Assembly (NCBI RefSeq): GCF_008831285.2
Contig: NC_045140.1
Span: forward strand, 1,283,528-1,343,527
Source of the DNA: Nymphaea colorata
Taxonomy: Eukaryota > Streptophyta > Magnoliopsida > Nymphaeales > Nymphaeaceae
Length of the DNA: 60,000 nucleotides
Direction of reading: 5' to 3'
Numbering within the stretch: position 1 is the first letter of the stretch; each line of letters opens with the position of its first letter. This document shows, piece after piece, positions 1-11,632 of the stretch. The translations under genes and the position numbers were made by a program. The notes under the pieces were generated by a model. The model was not told where the DNA came from. It saw only the letters and a program-made list of their open reading frames with translations, and searched no databases.

Positions 1-15
1 TGGTTATGGTCTTTT

Positions 16-205
16 TATGCCTTGGCTATTTACGGGAGGGACGGAGCTTACTTGCGGATGTCACTTTTTTTGAGTCCAACCCTTATTTCTCGAAACTTAT
101 ACCTTGGCTATTAATGGGATGGCTATTAATGGGAGGAAGGAAGCTTAGTTATAAATGTCACCTTTTTTGAGTCTAGCCCGAACTTTTATCTCTGCTAGAA
201 ACTTA
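16..205. repeat. Imperfect direct duplication, unit about 90-100 bp
   Basis: Two copies share the order CTTGGCTATT, a GGGAGG block, GGAGCTTA/GGAAGCTTA, GATGTCAC/AATGTCAC, a T run, GAGTC, and GAAACTTATA. The copies differ by several small indels, so the duplication is not recent. Confidence 0.6.
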
Positions 206-519
206 TAATGGTAAAAAACTTGAACGGTTAGAGTTGAACCAGCTTGACTTAGATCAACCACGTAAAAGTCCCACCTAGAAAAGTAGTCTCAGAAGGAGTC
301 GGAATAAATTTCCTTATATGTTTGATAGCCTCATAGATCAGATGTTTCTACCATAAATCCAAGGAGATCATAGAACCACAGATCGGTCGTTCACCCCCAC
401 TCCCTTGACTGCAAGTTCACAATGCAACGCGAGTCTTAGAACCATAGTTGCTAAATCCGTTGCCTGCTTAGTTAGCCTGTGGTTTTGACATAATGTCGAT
501 TAAATATCATATTTGGAGA

Positions 520-593
520 GGTTATCAAACGTATCTTAGCAAACAAAGAAGCAAAAGGTTATCAAACGTATCTTAGCAAACAAAGAAGCAAAA
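520..593. repeat. Exact tandem repeat, 37 bp x 2
   Basis: The unit beginning GGTTATCAAACGTATCTTAG and ending GAAGCAAAA occurs at 520-556 and again without a mismatch at 557-593. Identity over the full unit suggests a recent slippage or duplication. Confidence 0.9.
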
Positions 594-969
594 GGGTTTT
601 GCAGCAAGGGAGGAAGGAAGGGCAGAGAGAGAGAGAGCCCACAAAATAGAATTCATTGAAGACAAAAGTAGTGACAATGCCTCACCAAACAACAAGTAAT
701 AAAGACAACAAATGAAAAATAGCAAAAAAACAAGAGCAAAAAAAAAAATGCAGAAACGAAAATTAGAGCACGAACAAAAAAACAAGAGGAATTGCAGCCA
801 TCAGTCGCAAGTTGCAGGTAGCTTTCATGACGTCCTGGGTAGATATATGATGGATCTTGGTATTTCCTCGATAGTGGTTTCAGACTTTTAGTAAACTGTT
901 TTTCATATTTTCTGACTGGAGATTACCTCCTGTCCTCTTCCTTCTATGCTGTTATTTTTGCATGTTTAA

Positions 970-2160
970 ATATTTTTGTGTGCTCATGTGCGGAATTATA
1001 TTCGAGATGCTCCATTCGATCCTGATCGTTGGCTTGCCCCTGGTGAACGTACCTGGCGCCCTGTTCCTTGTAAATGTGGCGTCGATTCTCGTGAAGTTCC
1101 ACTTACACATCCTACCGATGTTGAGAATAGTGCAATTTAAATTGGTGTTACTTGTGGTCTTAGTTATAGGTGGCTGTGCTCGAAAACAATATCGGACTGT
1201 CTGGAGGCACTGATAGGAGCATATTATGTGAGCGGTGGTCTGGAAGCTGCACGCTTGTTCATGACATGGGTTGGTATTGATTGTGAACATGATCAAGCTT
1301 TGGTTGAGGAAGCCATTAAGGCGGCATTAGAATTTAGTTATGCCATAGAAGATAAAAATATTGCTTCTCTGGAGTCGAAGCTTGGGTACAAATTCTTGAA
1401 TAAAGGTCTTATTGGAAGCCATCACTCATGCATCTCAGCAAGAAACAAGCTCGGGCTGTTGCTATCAGGTATTAAGGGTGATTATTACCGTATTGGTCAT
1501 ATTTTAGATAAATCTTGGTGGAGATGTAGTCCTTATAATGTCGATGGATGCAGCCAGGGGTGTTAATTGGATGGTAATGGTCCTGAAATTTCGCCTTTTT
1601 GGCTGCATTCGATATGTTCGTGAATTTAATCTCCTCAGGGTTTAGCTTATCCAAATCCAATCTCTTGACACCCACAGCAGCAGTGCGTGAAATTTTTTTG
1701 TTTGTTTTGTAATGTGGATGTCTCTCTCTCTCTCTGTCCCCTCTCTCTCTCTCTCGCTCTCGCTTTTTATGGGCCTGGTGCTGCTTACGAGTTATTGGAA
1801 GGGGACTTCTGTAAACATTTTTGTCCCTTGTATTATGCTGCTATCCCAGAGTTAAGGATGTCATGCACATGAAGCAGCTTTGCTATCATCCAGCATGAGA
1901 GCCCTAGGGGCAGAGCTCTCATAGCACATCTCATCTTTCTTTACTTTGGGATATGAAATTTAATATAATATTCACTGCATATTATAGGACTTTCAATTTA
2001 ACATCTTAATCTTCTTGTAAAATTTCAGGGACTTGAGTTTCTTGGTGATTCTGTGTTGGATCTTTTGGTCACATGGCATCTCTTTGAAAGCAATAACGGC
2101 ATCGATCAAGGGGAATTGATGATAAACTGTAGTCTCAAAGTCATCAAATCAACGTAGAAG
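970..2160 (+). pseudogene. Dicer-like 3 (DCL3)-type RNase III fragment, broken
   Basis: Plant DCL3 enzymes cut double-stranded RNA into 24-nt siRNAs in the nucleus using two RNase III domains (IIIa and IIIb). This piece covers the end of IIIa, the linker, and the start of IIIb. Visible in the plus strand: YIRDAPFDPDRWLAPG and PCKCGVDSREVPL (from 991), then SDCLEALIGAYYVSGGLEAA and the linker up to about 1410, then LEAITHASQ. A splice donor follows at 1469; after an intron an acceptor at 2026-2028 leads into LEFLGDSVLDLLVTWHL, the IIIb signature. Breaks: an in-frame TAA at 1138-1140 and a one-base frameshift near 1411; the sequence after the IIIb signature decays by about 2156. The helicase, PAZ, most of IIIa and the dsRNA-binding parts are absent. 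The family call rests on remembered DCL3 linker motifs (RPxPCKCGVD) that distinguish it from DCL1; DCL3 is likely but not certain. Confidence 0.8.
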
Positions 2161-2338
2161 AAAATTAGGCCCTGTTGATTCTCTGTCAGGTACTATGATA
2201 AAGCAAGAAGACGATTTTATTTCTTACAGCATTCAACTGGGTGCAACACCATTCCATGACAGGGCTGCTTATTTGGGTAGTACAATGGCTGAAAAATAAT
2301 ATTATAACATGCTGAGCATCATCTTAATATATATGTGT
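2161..2338 (-). other. 3' flank / probable 3' UTR of the first cystatin-like gene
   Basis: This stretch matches the segment below the second gene copy at about 11446-11560 (shared TTAGGCC.TGTTGAT, GATTTTATT.CTT, ATACAACTGG/TTCAACTGG). It therefore belongs to the duplicated cystatin-like unit, and the duplication boundary falls right after the DCL3-like fragment. Confidence 0.55.
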
Positions 2339-2704
2339 TCACAGGGGCATAAAGTAACCCAAGTTGAGGACGGGGGGCTGGCCAGGTGCAGACAGATCTT
2401 GGAACACTTCGCTCTTGAAAGACTTGACAGCGAAGCCATCATGAACCTGAATCACCAACTTGTATGTGTAGTGCTCCGTGCCGCGATCAAGTACTTGTGC
2501 TTCTGTCACCTGAATGAACTCGAGGTAAGCCTTAGTCTGCTCATTATACCTTGTAACAGCAAACTTGCCCAAGTACTGGACATGGCTGTCCTTCTCCACA
2601 TTAGGAATGGTAACCCAACCAGAAGGTTCGTAGGGGCGGGCAATGGCTACAAAGGCCATGGCTGCCATCACAGCGATCACGAGGAAAGAAGAGAAACGTG
2701 CCAT
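2339..2704 (-). CDS. Secreted cystatin-like protein, copy 1 (121 aa)
   Basis: A 121-residue intronless gene. Residues 1-22 form a signal peptide (MARFSSFLVIAVMAAMAFVA). The mature part has the plant cystatin layout: SGWVTIPNV, then LGKFAVTRYNEQ (counterpart of the LARFAV helix), then QVLDRGTEHYTYKL where cystatins carry the protease-binding Q-x-V-x-G loop, then a Tyr/Phe-rich strand and a C-terminal tail ending LNLGYFMPL. The loop reads Q-V-L-D-R-G, one residue longer than Q-V-V-A-G, and the second hairpin with its usual Trp is not evident. Known of the family: cystatins block papain-like cysteine proteases. Inference: this copy may not inhibit in the classical way. The start is the Met that opens the signal peptide, conserved in copies at 11.6, 16.9 and 25.3 kb. 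A TATA-like box lies about 125 bp upstream. Confidence 0.85.
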   Translation of the reverse strand: MARFSSFLVIAVMAAMAFVAIARPYEPSGWVTIPNVEKDSHVQYLGKFAVTRYNEQTKAYLEFIQVTEAQVLDRGTEHYTYKLVIQVHDGFAVKSFKSEVFQDLSAPGQPPVLNLGYFMPL

Positions 2705-2827
2705 AGGTAGCTTACTAGCAGAGACAACTTTTCTAAAACAAGGCCGGGGCAGTTAGCTCTGCTGCTGATCTTACAGGAAGTAAGTTGACGGAGGAATCGA
2801 TGGTGAGTGGCACCGATGAACGTCTCC

Positions 2828-2836
2828 TATATATAG
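2828..2836 (-). promoter_or_regulatory. TATA box of cystatin-like copy 1
   Basis: On the minus strand the sequence reads CTATATATA, about 125 bp upstream of the start codon. The same position carries a TATA box in the paralogous fragment at 17.13 kb. Confidence 0.6.
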
Positions 2837-3985
<1,149 letters not shown>

Positions 3986-4089
3986 AGTGATAAAATGAGA
4001 ATCTATATCAAAATTTGAGGACAAGAAGTCCCATAATTATAATAACAAACTGCAAGATAGAAGTAAAAAGACGAAATATACAATACAAC

Positions 4090-4638
4090 TCATAGAAAAG
4101 CGAAATAAGAGGGGTGGGGGGAGTAGAAAGACGGAACGACACCATCACCGGATTCACCCCGCTGCAGAAAGAGGACACTACCACAGTTGAATGGCAAAAT
4201 GGATATCCCCCTGCACATGACAAGCCACAAACTCCAGCGAAGAGAAGATGCCCCTGAAGGCTCCGTTGTTGTGCTCCTCTCAAATGCGCCACCAAATTGA
4301 AATGAGCCACAACCTCCAAACACGACCTCAGGAAACAGACAAGTGGGAGGAATGACAGAAGAAGAAAAGAAGACGAATGAAGGGTGAGTATAGAAGATTA
4401 CTAACAAGGAAAGGCTAGACAGAAGCAAAAACACTAAAGAAGAAATGACAAGAGGTAAAAAAGTGGACCGAGACTCAGTCGCGGTGAGACAGAACGGGCA
4501 CTGATTAGCTAAACTGATGCCAAGATACTGCAAGTGGTCAAAAGTGTTGATGTGGCCAGCAATAAGAAGCCAAATCAAAGCAATGACACATGGAGAAAGG
4601 CCAGGGGACAAAAGGGATCGAGGTGGGAGCGATGCCAC
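4090..4638 (-). pseudogene. LINE ORF2 C-terminal zinc-binding region (zf-RVT-like)
   Basis: The frame contains WLLIAGHINTFDHLQYLGIS followed by CPFC and an ES pair. This matches the zf-RVT pattern of plant LINEs: Trp/Leu-rich start, T.D.L..LGI, then C..C. It is known as a domain after the reverse transcriptase, of unclear role in retrotransposition. The frame is open but out of register with the RT piece upstream, so the ORF2 is frameshifted. The end of the LINE follows about 100 bp below. Confidence 0.6.
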
Positions 4639-4729
4639 AGAAGAACCAAAAGAAGCCAGGTAGCAAAAAGAAAAAGTGAAACTACAGGAAGGTGAAAAAG
4701 ATCAGGATGAGGATGCAAACGATAGGAGG

Positions 4730-5218
4730 TCAGCAAGGCAGAGGAAGAGCAACAGGCAGGTCGCACCAAAAATGAAAGGGAGAGGTGTGAGAGATGGAAC
4801 TACTCCAAATACTAGGGGATGACAGGTCAAATTTGAAGCAAATGAATAGGATGATGGGAAAGTACTCAGTTGCCAGACGCCACTGCCAAGAACACATACG
4901 TGATTCACAAGCCTGACTAAGATTGATAACCCTAGTACTCCCAAGAAGACGCGAAAAGACAACCATATCCCAACGCGCAATGCGATCCGAACGCCGATCA
5001 CTATCCCATATGAAATTACGAATGATTTTGTTAAACCTATTCAGAACAACAACATGAGGTCGAAAGACAGCCAGAGCATGGAGGAGGATAGATGAAAGAC
5101 AATGTTTAGCAAGAGTAATATGACCGGGGAGAGAAAACAGCTTTCTCTGCCAACACTGAAGGCGATCAACAAGCTTATGCTCCACTCCATCCGAAAAGGA
5201 GGGTGCAAGAAGCGACAA
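4730..5218 (-). pseudogene. LINE ORF2 post-RT segment
   Basis: This open stretch holds the connector region that follows the RT in plant LINEs: LQCWQRKLFSLPGHITLAKH, then FNKIIRNFIWDSD. In the family this is the K.LS..GR..LI..VL... and F...I..FIW segment. It shows that the copy extends beyond the polymerase core. The frame changes on both sides. Confidence 0.65.
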
Positions 5219-5299
5219 TGTAATCTGAAAACCAAATAGTCCATAGGCAGACCAAAAGCCTTACTCCCAAAACAAACTTCTGCAAGAAGTATCGTGATA

Positions 5300-6575
5300 G
5301 GATCTGCGTGTATGAGGGAAAGGTGACACTTAGAGGAATTAATAGAAAGACCCGAGATGAGCTAAAAAACCCGAAGGATGAGCCAACTTCTCACAATCTG
5401 TTGTCAAGAAGCAGTGCAAACAGGAAAAAGACGTCAACATACTGAAGGGTAGAGAAGACCTGTAAGTGGGGGAGTAAATGCGGTGTGAGGAAGACAACGA
5501 CCGTAACGTGATGAAATAAAGCACAAAAGCAATCGACAACTAAGTTGAAAAGCAAAAAAGATAATAGACAACCTTAATGAAGGCCACAATCGAGACAAAA
5601 GAAATCACCACACAACCCATTGAAGAAGACCGCAAGCTGGACCACAGTGAAAAACGAAAAGATCCACTATTTAAACGATAAACTAAAAGCAAGGCAGGTG
5701 AGAAGGTCAGAAATGAACTCCCAACTAATTCAATCAAAGGCCTTAGAGATGTCCAACTTAAAGATGAAGGAAGGAAGACACAGACAGTATAGGGAATAAA
5801 CAACCTCATTGGCCAGGACAACCACATCATGCGAACGCCGACTCTTGATGAATGCAACTTGGAAGGGGTTAATGATAGAAGGTACAACAGACGCAAACCA
5901 TAAGAAAAACAACTTAGCAATAATCTTGTAAGGTGTGCCTAAGATGGAGATCGGGCGAAAGTGGGTGACGTCTATAGGGTTAGGACGCTTAGGCACCAAG
6001 ACATAGGTGGTTCGATTAAATTCCTTAAGAAAGACGGAGTTGGAGGCAAACTCATCACAAAACGCAAACACATCAACACTACAAGCCTCCCAAAATGTGC
6101 GAAAAAATTCAATAGGGAAACCATCAATGCCTGGCGCATTAACAGAGCCAAGGACCCAGACAACGTTTTTGATCTCTTGGTGCAAGAAGGACCGCTCAAA
6201 AGAGATCACACACGAGATAGAGAGGAAGAAGAGGTGAAAGTACGACAACGAGGCACAGAAGCGAAGAGGCTTAGAGTAGAAATCTCGAAAATGAGCAGTC
6301 AAAGCTGGGAGAATGTCATCACCAAGAAAAACCTTGTGTCCAATAACCATGGAATGGAGTAACGTCTGGCTTTGAGAGGTGGCCAAGTGAAAGAATCTAG
6401 AATTCTGGTTTGCATATGAACGCCAACCCAACCTAGAACGCTGCTGCCAATGGATGAACTCTATAATATGCCACTCATGAGCAAGACACTGGAGACAAAG
6501 GAGACGAGAAGACTGATCCACAGAAATATTGTCAGAAGACTGGATGGATAAGATCTCCTCATCCGAAACGGCCAT
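5300..6575 (-). pseudogene. LINE reverse transcriptase, mutated
   Basis: In life this domain copies the element's RNA at a nicked target. Visible blocks: VNAPGIDGFPIEFFRTFW, VPKRPNPIDVTHFRPIS, YKIIAK, PFQVAFIKSRRSHD and FKLDISKAFD, ending in a TGA just below 5730. Further down in another frame, LQYVDVFFLFALLLD marks the place of the catalytic Y-A-D-D box, here Y-V-D-V. The region between is heavily altered and the usual GLRQGDPLSP block is not recognisable. Loss of the second catalytic Asp, plus stops and frameshifts, makes the enzyme inactive. Confidence 0.85.
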
Positions 6576-6647
6576 CTCAAAAAATTTGCCACTCCAGAAA
6601 ATGCGTTTCTGGGTGAAGATCTCTCTCCTGATGGAATGTAACTTCTG

Positions 6648-6983
6648 TCAGAGCATAAAAGCCGCCCACCTACCATTGATGATGCGAGCCCACCATTTAG
6701 GGACGACAACCACATAGGACTCGTTACAGAGCCGCCAGAGCTCAAAACGGAACCTGGCGCGCCCGGTACTAGCCCTACTCCGAAAAAGGAAAAGAAGCAA
6801 CAGAGCATGATCAGACAAGTGTCTCGGTCCTAGAACCAAGAAGGACAAAGAAAAAATAGAGAACAACTCAGGCGAAAGGAAGACACAGTCCAACCTACGG
6901 AGAATGAGAGGATTCTTATTATTGGACCAAGTAAACTTACCATTATTCAGAGGCACGTCAAAAAAGACCGAACTCTTCAACAA
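6648..6983 (-). pseudogene. LINE endonuclease, C-terminal part
   Basis: The sequence FFDVPLNNGKFTWSNNKN followed by RRLDCVFLSPE and LGPRHLSDHALLLL matches the last third of the AP-type endonuclease of plant LINEs (..DlPL.gg.fTWsN.., ..LDR.., ..SDHaPl). The conserved S-D-H end is intact. The upstream neighbour in the element is not endonuclease but a malate-transporter fragment, so this part is separated from its N-terminal half by about 0.8 kb. Confidence 0.75.
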
Positions 6984-6984
6984 T

Positions 6985-7466
6985 TGAGTTGCGCAGATCT
7001 CCTCCTGCCTACACAGGACATACCACTATAGACACAATCAGACACAAAGAGCCACCAATTGCTACAGTGAAGACACGTTCCTGCACCAACTTGAATAGTT
7101 TCTCCTCTCGGTAGCCAGACACTAAGACCAGGCTAAATGTCAGCATGAAGATCAAGACTCCATAGTCATATTTGGCTTTAATCCTTGGAAAGAATATTGA
7201 AAATGTAGACACTGCACTCAGTTGGGTTGATATGTTCAATATCCAAACAAACAGGTCAAGAGCAAAGAAAATTTAAAGAAATTCAGAAGACCAAGTTTGT
7301 GATTTAACTTTTTGTTCTAATTACCAAGTACGAAGATGGATGCACCAAGGATTATGGATTCGCCTTTGTCCCCAGCAAGGCTGGCTATGTAATGGACTCC
7401 AAGACCCAGTGATCGAGCAACCAAAGTTTCAAATGCTTTGTTAAGACCTTTGCTTAAAGTTCTACC
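6985..7466 (-). pseudogene. ALMT (aluminium-activated malate transporter) gene fragment inside the LINE
   Basis: ALMT proteins are plant anion channels with a six-helix membrane domain. Two exon pieces are readable on the minus strand. Exon piece 1 (7325-7466) gives GRTLSKGLNKAF and LGLGVHYIASLAGDKGES, then ILGASIFVLG and a GT donor. After a 113-bp intron with an acceptor at 7212-7213, exon piece 2 (6985-7211) gives FFPRIKAKYDYGVLIFML, LTFSLVLVSGYREE, IGGSLCLIVSIVVCPV, then a TAG where the family has Trp, then AGGDLRNSIV. These are membrane helices 3-6 of the family. At 6985 the reading switches straight into LINE endonuclease. About 270 bp on the other side (7467-7740) looks like intron sequence. 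The source gene is not in the window. Confidence 0.8.
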
Positions 7467-7469
7467 TTA

Positions 7470-7778
7470 GCCATTAAAAGAAGCTTGATATTAACAATTT
7501 CTATATTAAAAAAATTGTTAAACAATATAAAAAAGTTTATGTAGTTCATTATAGAGGGTTACATATGATCTTAAAAGGAAATAGTAGTTCCATATATTAA
7601 CACATTTTCATTTGGGCTCATGTGAAATGCACAAGTTTTGACACATCACCAACTTGATGAGAATTATAGCATCATCAAATGTAATTTAAGGCTGCACTCA
7701 TCATTGGGTAATGCTCAAAGATGATGAATCAATAGGGCTAAGCAAACAATTAAGTCTCCTGCTAAAAACTGGAGCAAG
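7470..7778 (-). other. AT-rich intron-like DNA between ALMT exon piece and LINE
   Basis: No coding sequence is seen. The base composition is AT-rich, unlike the GC-richer LINE on either side, and it directly precedes the ALMT exon piece. I infer that it is part of the ALMT intron carried along with the exons. The exact left LINE junction lies somewhere between about 7740 and 7779. Confidence 0.45.
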
Positions 7779-8150
7779 CTAACGAGCATGATGCAGCTCA
7801 GCGCACAGCTGGTCACGCAAAGCCCCAACGCAAGAGCCATAGACCGCAGTAACTAAGACCAGACCATTGGGCCAGAGACCATTGAGGGAGGCTGAGATAG
7901 AGTACCTACCAATATGCACAATAATCATTGTGAAAGGCGGAGACCAAGCCAGCAGGATGCCGCCAGCTGCCCCACTAGCAGGTAGGAACCCAAAGGACGA
8001 CTGACGCAACAAAGTATAATCACAAGCATGAGAGATCACAGACAGCTTGGTCTGAACAACGATAATCACTGAAAGTCCATGTTGATGGACCCAAGAAGAG
8101 AGATATCTACGCCGATAATGGGCACTTATGCCCCGCATATTCCAGCACGC
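7779..8150 (-). pseudogene. LINE endonuclease, N-terminal part
   Basis: The open frame starts with WNMRGISAHYRRRYL-like sequence and continues with VVQTKLS and GAAGGILLAWSPPF, then AVYGSCVGALRDQL. This follows the AP-endonuclease plan of plant LINEs (WNvRGL......, ..ETK, ..G..GGILl.W, ..VYG....R..LW..L). The next expected block (GDFN..) is missing; the sequence runs into unrelated DNA near 7779. Confidence 0.7.
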
Positions 8151-10130
8151 AACCCTCTTGGGGAAACCACGCAGAGCAACATACGCCTAGCCATCCTAGC
8201 CGCACCGGGAGGGAGCCCCAATCCTACGCAATTCCCTCCGCAACTTGATAAGGCTGGAGTGGAAGGCCGGCGCAACAACGACAACAAAAGAAGAACGTAA
8301 GAAATCAAGTTGCTCATGCGGGAGAGAGACCTCAAGAGCAGTGCATCCAGAAGGGAGATGCCTAGCTCAACATCTAACAAGGGAGAGACATGAGGCAACC
8401 CATTGGGCAAGAGGGGACTAAATCAGGTCCAGTGGTGAGACCAGACAACTGAACGGGAGAGAGAGGCAAGGACGGGGGAGGGGGGGGGGGTAGTAGTGGA
8501 CAAACAATCAAGATGTAGGGTGAGGGAAGAAGTGTCAACAAAGGGAAGTGGGGGAGGGCAGAGCTAACATTGGGGAGGGGTAGGCAGGCAGGGTTGCAAG
8601 GACAGCCATGCTAGAGCCCAGAGACCAGAACATGCAGGGAAGACAAGTCGGTGGTAAAGCTACAGTCAAAGGAAACAGAAGGAAACCTGAGCAGGTGAGC
8701 GAAGGAGAGGGTCCTGAGAGGTAGAGGGGGGCCGGTAACAAGGGTAAAGAGCAAGAAACAAGCAACAGAGGGGGATGGGCTGACTGGGGGTGATGAAACA
8801 TTAGAGGTCAAGGCAACAGAGGCCGAAGTCGAAAAAGGGTGAGCAACAACAACAACATCAAGGGGACGACCCCCTGTAAATGGGCAGGCAGCCGACTGTG
8901 ATGGTGCAAAGGACCAGATGTGACAAAAATCAGACTATGCAGCAAGCAACACCGAGTCAGGGCATCCCGTGGTGGACCCGCTCGAACCCATAGCTCGCAA
9001 AGAAGAAAAAGGAAGAGGCAAGGAAGGTACTTCGGGGGAGCGCGGTGGAGAGCAGGCAGGACTTTGTGGAGAAGGCGAGGCTGGCTCCAGTGGTGAGGAA
9101 AGCAAGGGCAGGAGCTGTCATGGCGGGAGCTCGGCAAGCGAAGGACACTGGTGCGATAGACCACCTGGGCTGAAGATCTGTAGGACCTCTACCAAGTAAG
9201 GCAGGACCCCGTGTGCCAGGAAAACCAGGCTCAGGCCAAGGAAGTCTAATAGAGCTAAAGAAAATAGAGCCAACATCTGAAAAAGGCGACAGAGGAACCC
9301 AGACCTAGAAGGAGGAAGCAACCGCTGCAAAGCCATGTCGTCGACCAAAAAGTCACAGATCATTCTCACAAACAGGAAAACGACAGCAAGAACAGGTGAT
9401 GGGCCGACGGCCGTTCAAGGTAGCACACCTCTGACACCTCTACTGGCCCAATCTGACGCGGATAGAAGCGATAGACCGAAAAAGGTGACGAAGCTTGGAA
9501 GCACGATGAGAAGAGGAGACACACTAAGGCAAGGGGCCGACCTACCAATGGAGACCACCTTGGGGAGCCACAGGTGCAAGGAACAATCACCCATCTGCAA
9601 AAGGAGAAACCGACAACGTGCATGTGAGAGGAATGCCTGGAGGAGGCCATGACCATCTTGTAGCTGAAGCGAGCCGACGAAGGCACAACTGAAGATGGTA
9701 GATTACCAACTGAATGACAACCCCAAAGCCTGATGGACCCCCTCAGGCAAACAAAGAAAACTGACCGTAACACAACAAAGCAAGCGATTAAGGGGGAAGA
9801 AGTTACTCGGTTTGATACCACAGAGATTAGTACCACCAACCCAAGCCCCTGCGGTGGTCGCAAAGGCGTAGGAGGAGGGAGGGTGGCCATGACACCAACC
9901 TCGTGCTAGAACAAAGTGGCCGGTCCAAAGCAACGAAACCAATTACACGTGTGTGCCCACCCACTGCCAAGGCAGCTGCGTTCGGACCTGCTCAAAGCCT
10001 AAGATGAGCACGGTCCCACAGGCTGATAAGACACAACTTAGTGTAACGTGAGAGCAAGGCACCGAATGAGGACTAGTCAGCTAACAAAATGCTCCAAAGG
10101 ACGGTGAGGAGAGCACAAGCTGTAAAAGAC
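8151..10130 (-). other. LINE 5' half, possible ORF1 remnant
   Basis: This stretch lies between the endonuclease and the 5' minisatellite, where plant LINEs carry the gag-like ORF1. It is GC-richer than the surroundings. The longest minus frame (9366-9890) has no motif I can name with confidence, and I saw no clear zinc knuckle. A G10 tract lies near 8480. I assign it by position only. Confidence 0.45.
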
Positions 10131-10139
10131 ATTTCATCA

Positions 10140-10375
10140 AACAGTTGCCGCACAGCTCCAAAGAGGTGAGGAGAAGGGAGGTGAGTAGACGGGCAGGCGA
10201 GACGGGCGGCAGGTGAGCAGACGGGAGTTGAGGAGATGGGAGGTGGGCAGGCAAGCAGGCGGGAGGTGAGGAGACGGGCGGGCGGGAGAGACGGGCGAAC
10301 AGGCAGGAGAGCAGGTGAGGGGACGGGCAAGCGGGCGGGAGAGACGGGCAAGCAGGCGAGGAGAGAGAGAGAGAG
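10140..10375. repeat. GC-rich minisatellite at the LINE 5' end
   Basis: The plus strand consists of degenerate repeats of short modules such as GGCGGGAGAGACGGGC, GGAGGTGAG and AAGCAGGCG. It marks the 5' end of the LINE. Such a repeated GC-rich block would fit a 5' UTR or promoter array, but that is inference. Confidence 0.7.
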
Positions 10376-11445
10376 ACTCTTAGTTCATTGCAACTGTGTT
10401 TAAGTCTCCGTTCATCATCAAGTGGAGTTCATGAAGCGGTCAAATTTTTCCTGGTTTCAGAGAAGAACGTGTGTGGATGTTGTGTTTAATAGACTTAGTC
10501 CACACATGACCTTTTTGATAAGAGTGAAAACAAAACTATTACCACAATGTCACTATATATTACATTAAATTAATAATTGAATTAGATATATGATTGAACG
10601 GTTCCTAAAATCAGATGTACATAAATATCCTATCAGATTCAGATTTTGGATTCGGGTCAATGTTAATTTTAAATAAATATCTTCTATCTCTAACACCTTT
10701 ACAGTTTGAAAATAGATCAGATTCAGATTTGGATTCAGTTGTTGTAAAAATTGGATTCAAATTGTGAAATCAAATTTCAAATTCGGATTCAGATTCAGAT
10801 GGTGTTTTCTTCATTCCTATTTGAATCTAAACATGTGAATATCCAAAAAAGCAAATATGGCTAAGAATACATTATGTTCAAGTCCGATCCATTGAAATCC
10901 ATGTAACCTAGAGTCGTCACTCATAGATCCATATAGACATTAATTCTCGATGAAATTAAGTCCAACGTGTGAACTATATCCCCAGGTGATCACATTGAGT
11001 TCAAACATGTTTAAAAATCCAACGAATCCTAATTGGGCAACTTAATTAGACATGTATCGTTGAACCAAGTGGCTTCATGACCTTGTCGAAGGTCTATGAT
11101 TCTTACATCTAATACCACATGCTTAATCTACATCTTGGCGCCATACGATATGAAGGGAAAGCAGATTAAACGGAAGCATTATTAACAAAAGGGCCGAAAG
11201 CATTGGGACTTTCCAAAAGTATGCCAAACAATAAGGCAACCCCAAAGTCCACCAAACCCAAAGAATAACGTCAGGGGATGGCAGATTGCTTTGTAGGACG
11301 ACGGGTGGGGATGGGAGAGGAAATCATATTTCAACTATTATAAAAAATGCCATGAAAAATTTTTGCTAATATAGTTTATTATGCGTGACAAAAACAGAGA
11401 TACCAAATTGATAAAGTAGAAGATTTCAGGTTTACATTGGAGAAC
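10376..11445. other. Spacer between LINE and second cystatin-like unit
   Basis: No gene is seen. The first 130 bp (10355-10500) match 13036-13140: GAGAGAGAGAG, then TCTTAGTTC.TGCAAC, then TCAAGTGGAGTT..TGAAG. About 10600-10850 carries repeated GGATTCAGATTCAGAT-like sequence seen also near 45.5 and 51.9 kb. The remainder is AT-rich. Confidence 0.55.
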
Positions 11446-11632
11446 GAAGAAGATTAGGCCTGTTGATATCTTTTACAAATGTAGTACATAAACAGAAGAT
11501 GATAAACAGAGATTTTATTCCTTGTCGCATACAACTGGCGTGCCTCATCATTTCATGACATAGTTCTTATTTGCATAATAGAAAGATTGGAAGACAATAT
11601 AGCATCCATGTGGAATGTCATAATCTTGAATG

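Larger units (their letters stand above)
1..969. other. Non-coding left edge with two sets of direct repeats
   Basis: I see no convincing gene here. The stretch holds an imperfect direct repeat (about 16-100 and 119-205, both built on GGCTATT..GGGAGG..GGAAGCTTA..ATGTCAC.TTTTTTGAGTC) and an exact 37-base tandem repeat further right. The short open frames in this stretch are low-complexity and look like chance. Confidence 0.6.

Noticed and set aside
2309-2710. Long plus-strand open frame over cystatin-like copy 1
   Set aside because: It is the antisense shadow of the intact minus-strand gene; the same shadow appears at every paralogue.
5961-6362. 133-codon plus-strand frame
   Set aside because: Antisense to the LINE reverse transcriptase, whose motifs are clear on the minus strand.
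10073-10351. Pro/Ala-rich minus-strand frame resembling a proline-rich protein
   Set aside because: It is the translation of the GC-rich minisatellite at the LINE 5' end.
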